Assembly: GCA_964573995.1 (NCBI GenBank)
Contig: CAZNLH010000022.1
Span: forward strand, 1 to 43,503
From: CAZNLH01 sp964573995
GTDB lineage: Bacteria; Gemmatimonadota; CAZMKB01; CAZNLH01
Direction: 5' to 3'
DNA: 43,503 nucleotides
Position numbers and translations under genes: made by a program. Below, in pieces: positions 23,764 to 31,822 of the stretch. Each line of letters begins with the position of its first letter. Within the stretch, counting starts at the first letter, position 1. The notes beneath the pieces are model-generated. The model made no database searches. It had not been told where the DNA came from and worked only from the letters and a program-made list of their open reading frames with translations.

Positions 23764-24797
23764 GGATGAGTGACAAGGAGACCGAGGAGAGGTATTCGAG
23801 GCAGGCAGCGCTCGGGTGGATCGGAGGCGAGGGCCAACGCCGTCTGTCCTCATCCAGGGTTGCCGTCGTGGGGCTCGGGGCTACCGGGTCGGTGTCGTCC
23901 ATGATCCTGGTCAGGGCGGGCGTGGCCTTTATCAGGGTGATCGACCGCGACATAGTGGAGGTGTCGAACCTGCAGAGACAACTCCTTTATACCGATAGCG
24001 ACGCCGCGGATGGTTTGCCGAAGGCCGTGGCCGCCGCGAACAACCTCGGCGCCATGAACCCCGGGGTGCAGGTCGAGGCGGTCAACGATCACCTCTCGCC
24101 GCGGAACATAGCCGGCCTTGTGGGCGACGTGGATATCGTGATTGACGGGACCGACAACATGGAGACGCGGTACCTGATCAACGATTATTGTGTGAGGGGC
24201 TCCGTCCCGTGGATTTACGGCGGCGCGATAGGCTCGGGAGGGATGGCGATGCTGATAATTCCTGGTGCAGGGGCCTGCTTACGGTGTCTTTTCCCGGAGG
24301 TGCCCGGCCCTGAGAAGTTGGGAACGTGCGAGACGGCAGGAGTCCTGGGACCCGCGCCGTCCATCGTCGGTTCCTACCAGGCCGCGGCGGCCATACGCTG
24401 CCTGGTCGGCGGTAAGAAGACGCAGGTCGGGCGCCTGCTGACCTTCGACCTGAGGTACGACAGTTTCTCGGTGGTGCGTGTCGAACGGGACCCGCAGTGC
24501 CCGGCCTGCGCCAGGGGAGAGTTTCCCTACCTGGAGGAGGAGATCAAGACGACGGTTGTGACCACGTGCGGGGAGGGATCGTACCAGGTCTATCCTCCGG
24601 CGCCACGGAGCATTGATCTGCCTGCGCGCGCCGAGTCGCTGAAGGAGAGGGGTGAAGTGCTCCTGACGGGACACTATCTCTCGTTGAAGGTCGGATCCAG
24701 GACAATTATAATATTCTCGGATGGGAGGGCCCGGTTGAAGGGTATGGACGGTCCGGCGGAGGCCCTCAACTTTTACAGCCGGTACGTCGGTATGTGA
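23760..24797 (+). CDS. HesA/MoeB/ThiF-family E1-like adenylyltransferase
   Basis: A 345-aa ATP-dependent enzyme that adenylates the C-terminus of a ubiquitin-like sulfur carrier (ThiS, MoaD or relatives). The nucleotide loop is VAVVGLGATGSVSSM, and the catalytic core has SNLQRQLLY and DGTDNMETRYLIND. Zinc is bound by Cys173/176 (CLRC) and Cys247/250 (CPAC), and the active-site Cys is probably Cys190 (GTCETAGVLGP). A C-terminal domain of about 90 residues ends in FSDGRARLKGMDGPAEALNF, as in a known subgroup. It starts on the ATGA overlap with the DUF2723 gene, with AGGGAG upstream. No ThiS/MoaD partner gene is in the window, so the pathway (thiamine, molybdopterin or other) is open. Confidence 0.88.
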   Translation: MRMSDKETEERYSRQAALGWIGGEGQRRLSSSRVAVVGLGATGSVSSMILVRAGVAFIRVIDRDIVEVSNLQRQLLYTDSDAADGLPKAVAAANNLGAMNPGVQVEAVNDHLSPRNIAGLVGDVDIVIDGTDNMETRYLINDYCVRGSVPWIYGGAIGSGGMAMLIIPGAGACLRCLFPEVPGPEKLGTCETAGVLGPAPSIVGSYQAAAAIRCLVGGKKTQVGRLLTFDLRYDSFSVVRVERDPQCPACARGEFPYLEEEIKTTVVTTCGEGSYQVYPPAPRSIDLPARAESLKERGEVLLTGHYLSLKVGSRTIIIFSDGRARLKGMDGPAEALNFYSRYVGM

Positions 24798-24808
24798 CCG
24801 GACCTTCT

Positions 24809-24837
24809 TTGACAACAATCGGCCGTTTTGTTACTAT
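24809..24837 (+). promoter_or_regulatory. Sigma70-type promoter of ricT-metG
   Basis: TTGACA (24809-24814), 17 bp, TACTAT (24832-24837), right after the ThiF-like stop. Transcription would start near 24844, about 80 nt before ricT. Confidence 0.6.
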
Positions 24838-24925
24838 TAGCGTGAATTGCCTTGAGGGACGGGGCCGTGCGCGCGTTCGAGTGAACGTGTTCCTTTCATG
24901 AGGTACGACGTCCGTTTGACCGGGG

Positions 24926-25765
24926 ATGGGAGAAGAATTGCCTGAGATCGTGAAGGTGCAGTTCAAGGGAACCAGGAGCGCCTTCTATTCGGTTCCTGCC
25001 GGAATGGAAGTAACCGTGGGCGACATTGTTGTAGTTGAAGCGGACAGGGGGAAGGAGATCGGCCGTATCGTCAGGCGAACGGACCGCATGTGCGTGGCGA
25101 AGGCCTTCAACGGCAGGAAGGCTGGAAAGGTCGTCAGGGTTGCCGACCAGGAGGATCGAAATCGCTTGCGAGAGATGAGACGGTTGGAAGACGAGGCAAA
25201 GAGGGTCTGCCAGCGAAAGATTTCTGAAAAGGGCCTCCAGATGCACCTTGTGGACGTCGAATGCGGGTTTGATCTCAACAGGTTGAGCATCTTCTTCACG
25301 GCCGAGAAGAGGGTGGATTTCAGGGAACTCATAAGGGACATGGCCTTGATCTTCCACAAGAGAATCAAGTTGAGGCAGATCGGGGTCAGGGACAAGGCCA
25401 AGAGGATGGGCGGATTCGGCCGATGCGGCATGCCGCTCTGCTGTTCGAGTTTCCTCTCCGAGTTCGAGCCCGTTACGCTGAAGGCGGCGAAGGAGCAGAA
25501 CTTGTCGCTCAATCCGACCAACATCTCGGGGTGCTGCGGGAGACTGATGTGCTGTCTCGTGTACGAGAAGGATTTTTACAGGAGGTGCCGGAAGCGTTTT
25601 CCCCAGGTCGGCAAGGATGTCATGACCAAGAGGGGGAGAGAGAAGATCGTTTCCATAGACATCTACCGGGACCGCGTGACCCTTCAGGGCAAGGATGGAG
25701 AGAGGAGAGTGATCGCCCTCAAGGAGTTCCACCGCGAGAGAAGGCAATTGGCACGCAAGAAGTGA
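24926..25765 (+). CDS. ricT: PSP1-domain protein RicT/YaaT
   Basis: A 279-aa cytosolic PSP1-family protein. In Bacillus, RicT works with RicA and RicF as an Fe-S-bearing complex that guides RNase Y-dependent mRNA processing. The typical Cys-rich pair of motifs is present (GRCGMPLCCSSFLSEFEP and GCCGRLMCCLVYEKDFY), with KEQNLSLNPTNIS between them. The N-terminal half has VGDIVVVEADRGKEIGRIV. ATG 24926 is used; TTG 24938 with GGGAG before it would remove four residues. It precedes metG directly, a common pairing. RicA and RicF homologues are not in the window. Confidence 0.9.
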   Translation: MGEELPEIVKVQFKGTRSAFYSVPAGMEVTVGDIVVVEADRGKEIGRIVRRTDRMCVAKAFNGRKAGKVVRVADQEDRNRLREMRRLEDEAKRVCQRKISEKGLQMHLVDVECGFDLNRLSIFFTAEKRVDFRELIRDMALIFHKRIKLRQIGVRDKAKRMGGFGRCGMPLCCSSFLSEFEPVTLKAAKEQNLSLNPTNISGCCGRLMCCLVYEKDFYRRCRKRFPQVGKDVMTKRGREKIVSIDIYRDRVTLQGKDGERRVIALKEFHRERRQLARKK

Positions 25766-25776
25766 GTAACGAAGAG

Positions 25777-27306
25777 ATGGACCAGCAGAAGTTCTATATA
25801 ACCACCGCCATAGATTACGTCAACAGCAATCCCCACCTCGGCACGGCGTACGAGAAGGTGGCCGCGGACGTTATCGCTCGGTACAAGAACCTGTGTGGCT
25901 ACAGGACACGCCTCCTGATGGGAAACGATGAACACAGCCACAACGTTGAACGGAGGGCGCGGGAACTCGGCATGACGCCGTTGGATTATTGCGACATGAT
26001 GGCGGAGGAGTTCGAGAAGACTTGGGCGGCGCTAAACATCCGCTACAACGATTTCATCCGGACGACCGAGGCCCGGCACATCTCCACCGTCCAGGATATC
26101 TTGATGAAGGTGAACGAGAAGGGCGATATCTACAAGGGCTCTTACAGCGGCTGGTACTGCATGTCGTGCGAGAGATTTTACAGGGACAAGGAACTCGAGG
26201 ATGGGAAATGCCCCATACACGGCATGAAACCGCCGTGGATCGAGGAGGAAAACTATTTCTTCAGGTTGTCCGGGTACAGGGACGCGCTGCGTGGACTCAT
26301 CCAGGAGCGGCCCGAATTCGTGATGCCCGAAACGCGTCGAAACGAGGTCCTTTCCATACTCGAACAGGGGCTCGAGGACGTCAGCATCTCGAGGTCCACG
26401 ACCACTTGGGGCGTTCCGCTGCCCTTTGATACCGGCCACGTTGTATACGTCTGGGTCGATGCCCTCATCAATTATCTGTCGGGCATCGGGTACGCCACAG
26501 ACCCGGAGCGGTTCGCGAGGTACTGGCCGGCCGACCTCCACATCATCGGCAAGGACATTACCAGGTTTCATTGCATCATCTGGCCGGCAATACTCATGAG
26601 CGCCGGGATCACCCTCCCGAGGTCGGTGTTCGCCCACGGATTCGTGAATGTCGAAGGGACGAAATTGAGCAAGACGAAGGGAACCGCCGTAGACCCCATG
26701 GAATTGGTCGAGAAATACGGGGCGGATCCACTCCGCTATTACCTGGTGAGGGAAATATCGTTCGGGAAGGACGGCGACTTCTCGATAAGACGTTTCGAGG
26801 AGCGTTACAACTCCGACCTTGCCAACGGCTTGGGGAACCTGGTGAGCAGGGTCCTGAGCATGGTGGAGAAGTACGCGGGAGGGGTAGTGGACAGGCCGTC
26901 ATCGATGCACGATGGGGTGGGCATGGCGAGTGTGGCAGGTGAGGTGCTTAAGAATTACAGGGAATCGATGGACTCCTATGACCTGAGCGGCGCCACGGCC
27001 GAGGTCTGGCGACTGATCAGGGCCGCCGACGGCTATGTCGAAGAGAATGCCCCTTGGGAACTGGCGAAGGATCGGAACTCGAGCGAGAAGTTGCACGCCG
27101 TACTCTACCATCTGGTCGAGGCGCTCAGGCAGATCGCCATACTGGCCGAACCCGTCATGCCGGAGAAGACCGCTGCGATCTGGTGGCGGTTGAACCTGCC
27201 TGGTACGATCAATGAGGCTGGATTGAAGGACCTCGAGGAGTGGGGAGGGTACCCCTCGGGAATCAGGATAAGGAAGGCAGAACCTCTATTCCCGCGGCTT
27301 CCATAG
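25777..27306 (+). CDS. metG: Methionyl-tRNA synthetase (short form without C-terminal tRNA-binding domain)
   Basis: A 509-aa class I synthetase that charges tRNA(Met). The HIGH-type motif is NPHLGTAYEK, the KMSKS-type loop is EGTKLSKTKGTAVDP, and the single zinc knuckle is YCMSCERF with CPIHG. The anticodon-binding helical domain follows (YNSDLANGLGNLVSRVLSM). The protein ends after that domain, so the EMAP-like dimerisation domain found in longer MetG is absent, as in many bacteria. ATG 25777 matches the family start (QQKFYITTAIDYVNS); GTG 25762 overlaps the ricT stop as GTGA and is an alternative. Confidence 0.97.
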   Translation: MDQQKFYITTAIDYVNSNPHLGTAYEKVAADVIARYKNLCGYRTRLLMGNDEHSHNVERRARELGMTPLDYCDMMAEEFEKTWAALNIRYNDFIRTTEARHISTVQDILMKVNEKGDIYKGSYSGWYCMSCERFYRDKELEDGKCPIHGMKPPWIEEENYFFRLSGYRDALRGLIQERPEFVMPETRRNEVLSILEQGLEDVSISRSTTTWGVPLPFDTGHVVYVWVDALINYLSGIGYATDPERFARYWPADLHIIGKDITRFHCIIWPAILMSAGITLPRSVFAHGFVNVEGTKLSKTKGTAVDPMELVEKYGADPLRYYLVREISFGKDGDFSIRRFEERYNSDLANGLGNLVSRVLSMVEKYAGGVVDRPSSMHDGVGMASVAGEVLKNYRESMDSYDLSGATAEVWRLIRAADGYVEENAPWELAKDRNSSEKLHAVLYHLVEALRQIAILAEPVMPEKTAAIWWRLNLPGTINEAGLKDLEEWGGYPSGIRIRKAEPLFPRLP

Positions 27307-27318
27307 CCTCAATAACCA

Positions 27319-27342
27319 CCCCCGGGCCAGCCTCCCCGGGGG
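27319..27342 (+). terminator. GC-rich hairpin after metG
   Basis: CCCCCGGG (27319-27326) pairs perfectly with CCCGGGGG (27335-27342) across an 8-nt loop, 12 bp after the metG stop. No T-run follows, so it may be a weak or factor-aided terminator or a 3'-end stabiliser. Confidence 0.4.
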
Positions 27343-27506
27343 ACCCACCTGCTAAAAGGCCTCTTCCGGGGTAAAGAGTAGTTAGGGGGCCGATTCATTT
27401 CTTCGAGTCACGCCTGGTACTTTGTGCAAAATGGCGGTCCTGAGGGTAACGAGGGGGCCGCGCTTCCTTTTTTGGATCTCTGAGTAGCGATCAAAGATGG
27501 CATAAT

Positions 27507-27522
27507 TGGCACAATTTGTGCT
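27507..27522 (+). promoter_or_regulatory. Predicted sigma54 (-24/-12) promoter within a palindrome
   Basis: TGGCAC-AATTT-GTGCT has GG and GC at the exact -24/-12 spacing (12 bp from G to G). The same bases form the perfect palindrome GCACAA-T-TTGTGC (27509-27521), flanked by AATT on each side. Start of transcription would be near 27533, about 80 nt before the sensor kinase. A repressor operator is an alternative reading. A second TTTGTGC lies at 27421-27427. Confidence 0.5.
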
Positions 27523-27613
27523 AATTAAACCGGTCAGGCGGAAATGGCTTCAGATCATTGGGTGAGTCCCCAGGGTGTTGCGAATGCCGAATTGTCGAAT
27601 GGAGGGTTTCGAG

Positions 27614-30600
27614 GTGCCTCGAAAAAGAAGGAACAGGGAGAATGAGGTCCTCCTCTGGGAGATGAGGGATAGGTACAAGCGCCTGGTAGAATGTTCCCCT
27701 TACGGTGTTGCCGTCCATGTCGACGGGAGGATCGTCTATGTCAATGACGCGGGGGCCAGGATAGTTGGGGCCAAAAACCCCGACGATTTGATAGGCAGGC
27801 CGATATCCGATTTCTGCCACCCTGAGACATTCCCCCTGGCGAAGGAGCGGATCAGGGGGTTGCTGGAAGGTAGGGCGGACCAGGTCGATCTTGCCCGGGA
27901 GAAGTTCATCAGGGTGGACGGCAAGGTGATAGACGTCGAGGTCGCGGCCGCCCGGATCGCCTGGCGGGGGCACCCTGCCGTCCAGGTCATATTTCACGAT
28001 GTCACGGGCAGGATCCTTGCCGCGGAGGCTCTGGAGCGAAGGGACCGGATCCTCCAGGCGGTGAGTTTCGCTGCGCAACGGTTCCTGCGTGACCGATCAT
28101 GGGAGGTGCAGATAGGGGAGGTGCTCCACGAACTGGGAGAGGCGGCCGGTGTCAGCCGGGTATACATCTTCGAGAACAACCTCTCCGCGTCCGGAGAGGC
28201 CATGGCGAGCCAGAGGTACGAGTGGGCGGCGCGGGACGCATCGCCGCAGATAGACAACATGCAACTCCAGGATATCCCCTATGTCTCCGGCGGCTTCGGA
28301 CGGTGGGTGGAAGTAATGAAGGAGGGCGGGATCGTTCACGGGAACGTGCGGGATTTCCCAGAGGGGGAACGGGAATTACTGGCCGCCCAGGAGATCCGTT
28401 CCCTCGTGGCGGTCCCGATATTCATTGAAGGTGAATGGTGGGGATTCATCGGCTTCGATGAGTGCAGGAAGGAGAGGCAATGGTCGACTGCCGAACTGGA
28501 TGCGATTGAGGCCGTTGCCGGGACCTTCGGTGCCGTATTGAGGAGGGAGAGGGTGGAGGAGGCATTGTTCGAGAGCGAGGAGCGGTTCAAGGCGGTATTC
28601 GATACGGCGCTCGATTCCATGTTCGTAAAGGACGTGGGGCTACGCTACATACATGTCAACCGGGCGATGGAACGCCTTTTCGGCCTTACCACGCGGGACC
28701 TGGTGGGGAAGACGGACGAGGACCTCTTCGGCAGGGATGTGTGTGCCGAGATAATGGGTGATGACAGGAAGGTCCTGGACGGGAAAGTGGTAGACCGGGA
28801 ACACACAAAGCCTGTCCGGGGGGAGATGAGGACCTTTCGCGTCGTAAAGGTCCCCATGAAGGACAAATCCGGGGAGGTGGTCGGTCTTTACGGGATGGCC
28901 AGGGACATCACCGACCGTAAGAGGGCGGAGGACCGGCAGGGACTGGTGGCACGAATCCTTTCCATCCTGAACCGGTCGCGCGAAAGGGAAGAGATGATCT
29001 GTAGCACCCTCGACATAGTCCAGGAGTTCACGGGGTGCGATGCCGTTGGAGTCCGGCTGAAGGAGGGGGATGATTACCCTTACTTCGAGACGCGCGGCTT
29101 CTCCAGGACCTTCGTCCTGGCCGAGCGATCGCTGTGCGGGAACGGTGGGGATCGCGATCGGGTCAGCGAAGGGAATGGCAACCGGCAACTCGCGTGTCTG
29201 TGCGGCGCGGTCATCAGCGGGAATGTCGATCCATCCCTCCCATTCTTCACCGAGAACGGCAGTTTCTGGACTAACTCGACGACGGATTTTCTCTCCCGCT
29301 TCTCCTCGAAGGACCTCCACGTCCCGCTGAGGGGCCGATGCAACCGGGAGGGATACGAATCGCTCGCCCTTGTTCCCCTTCGTGCCGATCAGGGGACCAT
29401 CGGGCTCCTTCAACTGGATGACCGTAGGGCGGGACGCTTCACGCCCGGCGAGATCGAGTTCTTCGAGACGATCGGTTCCTTTCTCGGCATCGCGCTCCAG
29501 CGGATGTACGCGGAAGAGGACCTGCGGGAGTCGAAGGAATTCGTAGAAATGGTGTATGACAACGTCAGCGATTCAATATCCGTGATCGACACGCGGGACC
29601 ACCGCATAATCGGCGCGAACCAGCCTTTCCGGGAGGCCTGGGGTGCCGATGGGGAGGTCGTAGGGCGGACCTGCTACGAAGTGACGCACGGCAGGGAGTC
29701 GCCGTGCAATTCGCCCGGCTGTGTCTGTCCCCTGAACGAGACGCTGGAGACCGGGGAGGCCGCCAGATCGATGCACATCCACACCGGGAGAAAGGACGGA
29801 AGGAAGAGGTATTACGAGGTGGCCACGCACCCGCTCAGGAACGAGAAGGGGGAGATCGACAGGGTGATTCATTCTGCACGCGAGGTGACCGCCGAGAAGA
29901 TGGCCGAGGAGGCCCAGTCGGTGCTCCTGAAGATCGCCGAGGCGACCAACACCTCTGAAAGTATCGAGGATCTCCTATCTGTCGCCCATCGGCAACTTGG
30001 GCGGCTCATCGACACCCGGAACTTTTACGTCGCGCTCTACGACAAGGATACGGACCTGTACACGTTTCCCTACTGTGTCGATGATTATGACGATGTGACC
30101 GAGATCACTCCGCAACAGATGCGGAACAGCCTTACCGATTACGTCAGGCGCACCGGTGAGTCCCTCATGGTAGACCCGGAGGAACACCGTAGACTGATGG
30201 AACGGGGTGAGGTGGAACTGGTCGGGGCCGAAGCCGCCCTCTGGCTGGGCGCACCTCTCAAGATGGGACATGAAACAATCGGTGTGATAGCCGTCCAGAG
30301 TTACGACAATCCCTACCTGTATACCCGGGAGGACCTGGACTTGCTCGCCTTCGTTTCGGATCACGTAGCCACGGCTATCGAGAGGAAGAGGTCGGAAGAG
30401 GCCCTCCAGGAGAGCGAAGAGCAGTTTCGTGACCTCTTCGAGAGTTCGAGCGACCTGATCCAGAGCGTTGATTCCGAGGGCCGGATATTATACGTCAACC
30501 CGGCATGGCTCGAGACCCTGGGATATCATTCGAAGGAACTGGCNNNNNNNNNNNNNNNNNNNNNNNNNNNNNNNNNNNNNNNNNNNNNNNNNNNNNNNNN

Positions 30601-30829
30601 NNNNNNNNNNNNNNNNNNNNNNNNNNNNNNNNNNNNNNNNNNNTTCCAGAAATTCACGCAGGCAGATTCCTCCATGACCCGCAGGAGGGGAGGGACGGGC
30701 CTCGGCCTTAGCATAGTCAAGTCGATCATCGAAAGCCACGGGGGTAAGATAGGGTTCAAAACGGAACCCGAGAGGGGAACCACCTTCTACTTCGAACTTC
30801 CCGAGTGGAAGGGTGACGGGAAGGCCTGA
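27614..30829 (+). CDS. Multi-PAS/GAF sensor histidine kinase, interrupted by an assembly gap
   Basis: A cytosolic-looking sensor kinase of more than 1,000 residues with no transmembrane helix. Approximate domain order is PAS (20-135), GAF (150-315), PAS (320-445), GAF (455-635), PAS (645-780), GAF (790-940), PAS (945 to gap). After the gap comes the end of a HATPase_c domain (FTQADSSMTRRRGGTGLGLS, then PERGTTFYFELP). The HisKA phosphoacceptor and N-box are inside the gap. The third PAS carries a Cys cluster (PCNSPGCVCPL) seen in other PAS proteins. GTG 27614 has GGAGGG 8 nt upstream; ATGs at 27584 and 27599 have none. No response regulator lies next to it. Input signals are unknown. Confidence 0.85.
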   Translation: MPRKRRNRENEVLLWEMRDRYKRLVECSPYGVAVHVDGRIVYVNDAGARIVGAKNPDDLIGRPISDFCHPETFPLAKERIRGLLEGRADQVDLAREKFIRVDGKVIDVEVAAARIAWRGHPAVQVIFHDVTGRILAAEALERRDRILQAVSFAAQRFLRDRSWEVQIGEVLHELGEAAGVSRVYIFENNLSASGEAMASQRYEWAARDASPQIDNMQLQDIPYVSGGFGRWVEVMKEGGIVHGNVRDFPEGERELLAAQEIRSLVAVPIFIEGEWWGFIGFDECRKERQWSTAELDAIEAVAGTFGAVLRRERVEEALFESEERFKAVFDTALDSMFVKDVGLRYIHVNRAMERLFGLTTRDLVGKTDEDLFGRDVCAEIMGDDRKVLDGKVVDREHTKPVRGEMRTFRVVKVPMKDKSGEVVGLYGMARDITDRKRAEDRQGLVARILSILNRSREREEMICSTLDIVQEFTGCDAVGVRLKEGDDYPYFETRGFSRTFVLAERSLCGNGGDRDRVSEGNGNRQLACLCGAVISGNVDPSLPFFTENGSFWTNSTTDFLSRFSSKDLHVPLRGRCNREGYESLALVPLRADQGTIGLLQLDDRRAGRFTPGEIEFFETIGSFLGIALQRMYAEEDLRESKEFVEMVYDNVSDSISVIDTRDHRIIGANQPFREAWGADGEVVGRTCYEVTHGRESPCNSPGCVCPLNETLETGEAARSMHIHTGRKDGRKRYYEVATHPLRNEKGEIDRVIHSAREVTAEKMAEEAQSVLLKIAEATNTSESIEDLLSVAHRQLGRLIDTRNFYVALYDKDTDLYTFPYCVDDYDDVTEITPQQMRNSLTDYVRRTGESLMVDPEEHRRLMERGEVELVGAEAALWLGAPLKMGHETIGVIAVQSYDNPYLYTREDLDLLAFVSDHVATAIERKRSEEALQESEEQFRDLFESSSDLIQSVDSEGRILYVNPAWLETLGYHSKELXXXXXXXXXXXXXXXXXXXXXXXXXXXXXXXXXXFQKFTQADSSMTRRRGGTGLGLSIVKSIIESHGGKIGFKTEPERGTTFYFELPEWKGDGKA
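30544..30643. other. Assembly gap (100 N) inside the sensor kinase
   Basis: 100 placeholder bases. The coding frame happens to match on both sides, but several hundred bases (the rest of a PAS domain, HisKA and most of HATPase_c) must be missing, so the true gap is longer than 100 bp. Confidence 0.97.
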
Positions 30830-31039
30830 AGCCCTTACCGCTTATTCCCCATTCGCGGCGCCGGCTCGCGCCTTCGTTCATTTCTTGCCCATTGATCCCG
30901 ACACAGTTGGAATTGCCTTATTCACGGGCCGCGACAGTCCGATTCACGGGCACCTGGGCTCCATCTGGCTCATTTTACCGTGGTTCTGTACCTCACCCGT
31001 TCAGGCTTGTAGGAAACCTTTCCAACGAGTCCGCGGTTC

Positions 31040-31068
31040 TTGGAAATATCCTCGATCGGCCCTATATT
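31040..31068 (+). promoter_or_regulatory. Sigma70-type promoter of the thioesterase gene
   Basis: TTGGAA (31040-31045), 17 bp, TATATT (31063-31068). Transcription would start near 31075, giving a 30-nt leader with GAGAGGGA just before ATG 31107. The 210 bp between the kinase stop and this promoter shows nothing else I recognise. Confidence 0.5.
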
Positions 31069-31106
31069 TATCCCTTACGAGTCAAGGGAGGGATCGGAGA
31101 GGGAAC

Positions 31107-31538
31107 ATGGGCGTGTTTCGGTACAAGGTGATAGTCGGCATGCAGGATACGGATGCGGCGGGGATCCTCTTCTTCGCCAGTCAGTTCGTCTTCGCCCACC
31201 GGGCCTACGAGCGATTCCTCGAATCGATAGGTTTCTCCTTTGCGGAGGCCCTTGAGGATGAGCCGTTCCTACTCCCCATAGTACACTCGGAATCGGACTA
31301 CCTCGCGCCGTTGAAGGTGGGGGACCGGCTGGAGGTGGAACTCTCCGTTGCAGGGCTTGGTGAGACTTCGTTCACCCTCGATTACGTCTTCAGGCGGGGG
31401 ACTGAGACTGTCGGCAGGTCGAGATCCGTCCACGTGGCCGTAATGAAGGAGACGGGCGGTAAGGCGCCCTTGCCCGGGAGGTTACGGGTGGCGTTGGAAT
31501 CTTTCCGAGACAGGGGGACGGCTGAAGAAGCGGGATGA
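31107..31538 (+). CDS. Hotdog-fold acyl-CoA thioesterase, probably DHNA-CoA hydrolase
   Basis: A 143-aa 4HBT-type thioesterase. The active-site segment MQDTDAAGILFFASQFVFAH closely resembles 1,4-dihydroxy-2-naphthoyl-CoA hydrolases and 4-hydroxybenzoyl-CoA-type thioesterases, with Asp of DTDAAG as the likely catalytic acid. Next come YERFLESIG and VHSESDYLAPLKVGDRLEVE. I chose ATG 31107 because homology, promoter and ribosome site all begin there, although the frame is open to 30813. It converges on menE, the last gene of the menaquinone operon, so hydrolysis of DHNA-CoA made by MenB is its most likely job. That role is inferred from context. Confidence 0.82.
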   Translation: MGVFRYKVIVGMQDTDAAGILFFASQFVFAHRAYERFLESIGFSFAEALEDEPFLLPIVHSESDYLAPLKVGDRLEVELSVAGLGETSFTLDYVFRRGTETVGRSRSVHVAVMKETGGKAPLPGRLRVALESFRDRGTAEEAG

Positions 31539-31822
31539 TGTCCCGAGGGGGGTATGTTCAAGGGCCCGGGACAATGCGGAAACCTGTACCTGTAGATGGG
31601 GGGGCCCTTGCACCCAAGGGCGTCGCGCATGTGGCATAGCCCTGAAGATGCCCGTCCCCGGGAGGGCCTCATCCCGGACGTACCAGGAGAGGGGCCGTCT
31701 GATTGGTGCGGGTCCTGCCGCCGAACACCTTTAGTAGCCTGCTCACGGGTGTCGCGCGCTGCGTGTGGGCCCCCCATAGGCGCCGCCCACGAGAATGGGC
31801 AGCGGGCCAGCGGATCGGGACA
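31539..31822. other. Convergent intergenic region with several perfect hairpins
   Basis: No gene is recognised in these 284 bp between the convergent thioesterase and menE genes. There are three clear inverted repeats: TGTCCCG/CGGGACA (31539-31545 with 31567-31573), GCCCTTG/CAAGGGC (31604-31621, 4-nt loop) and GTGGGC/GCCCAC in about 31766-31792. None has a T-run. They may serve as two-way transcription ends for both genes. Confidence 0.45.

Noticed and set aside
25423..25776. Upstream extension of the metG frame for about 118 codons
   Set aside because: It overlaps ricT, shows no MetG homology, and conserved MetG sequence begins at ATG 25777.
30813..31106. N-terminal extension of the thioesterase frame
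   Set aside because: It contains a promoter-like element and no homology; the hotdog domain begins at ATG 31107, which has its own ribosome site.
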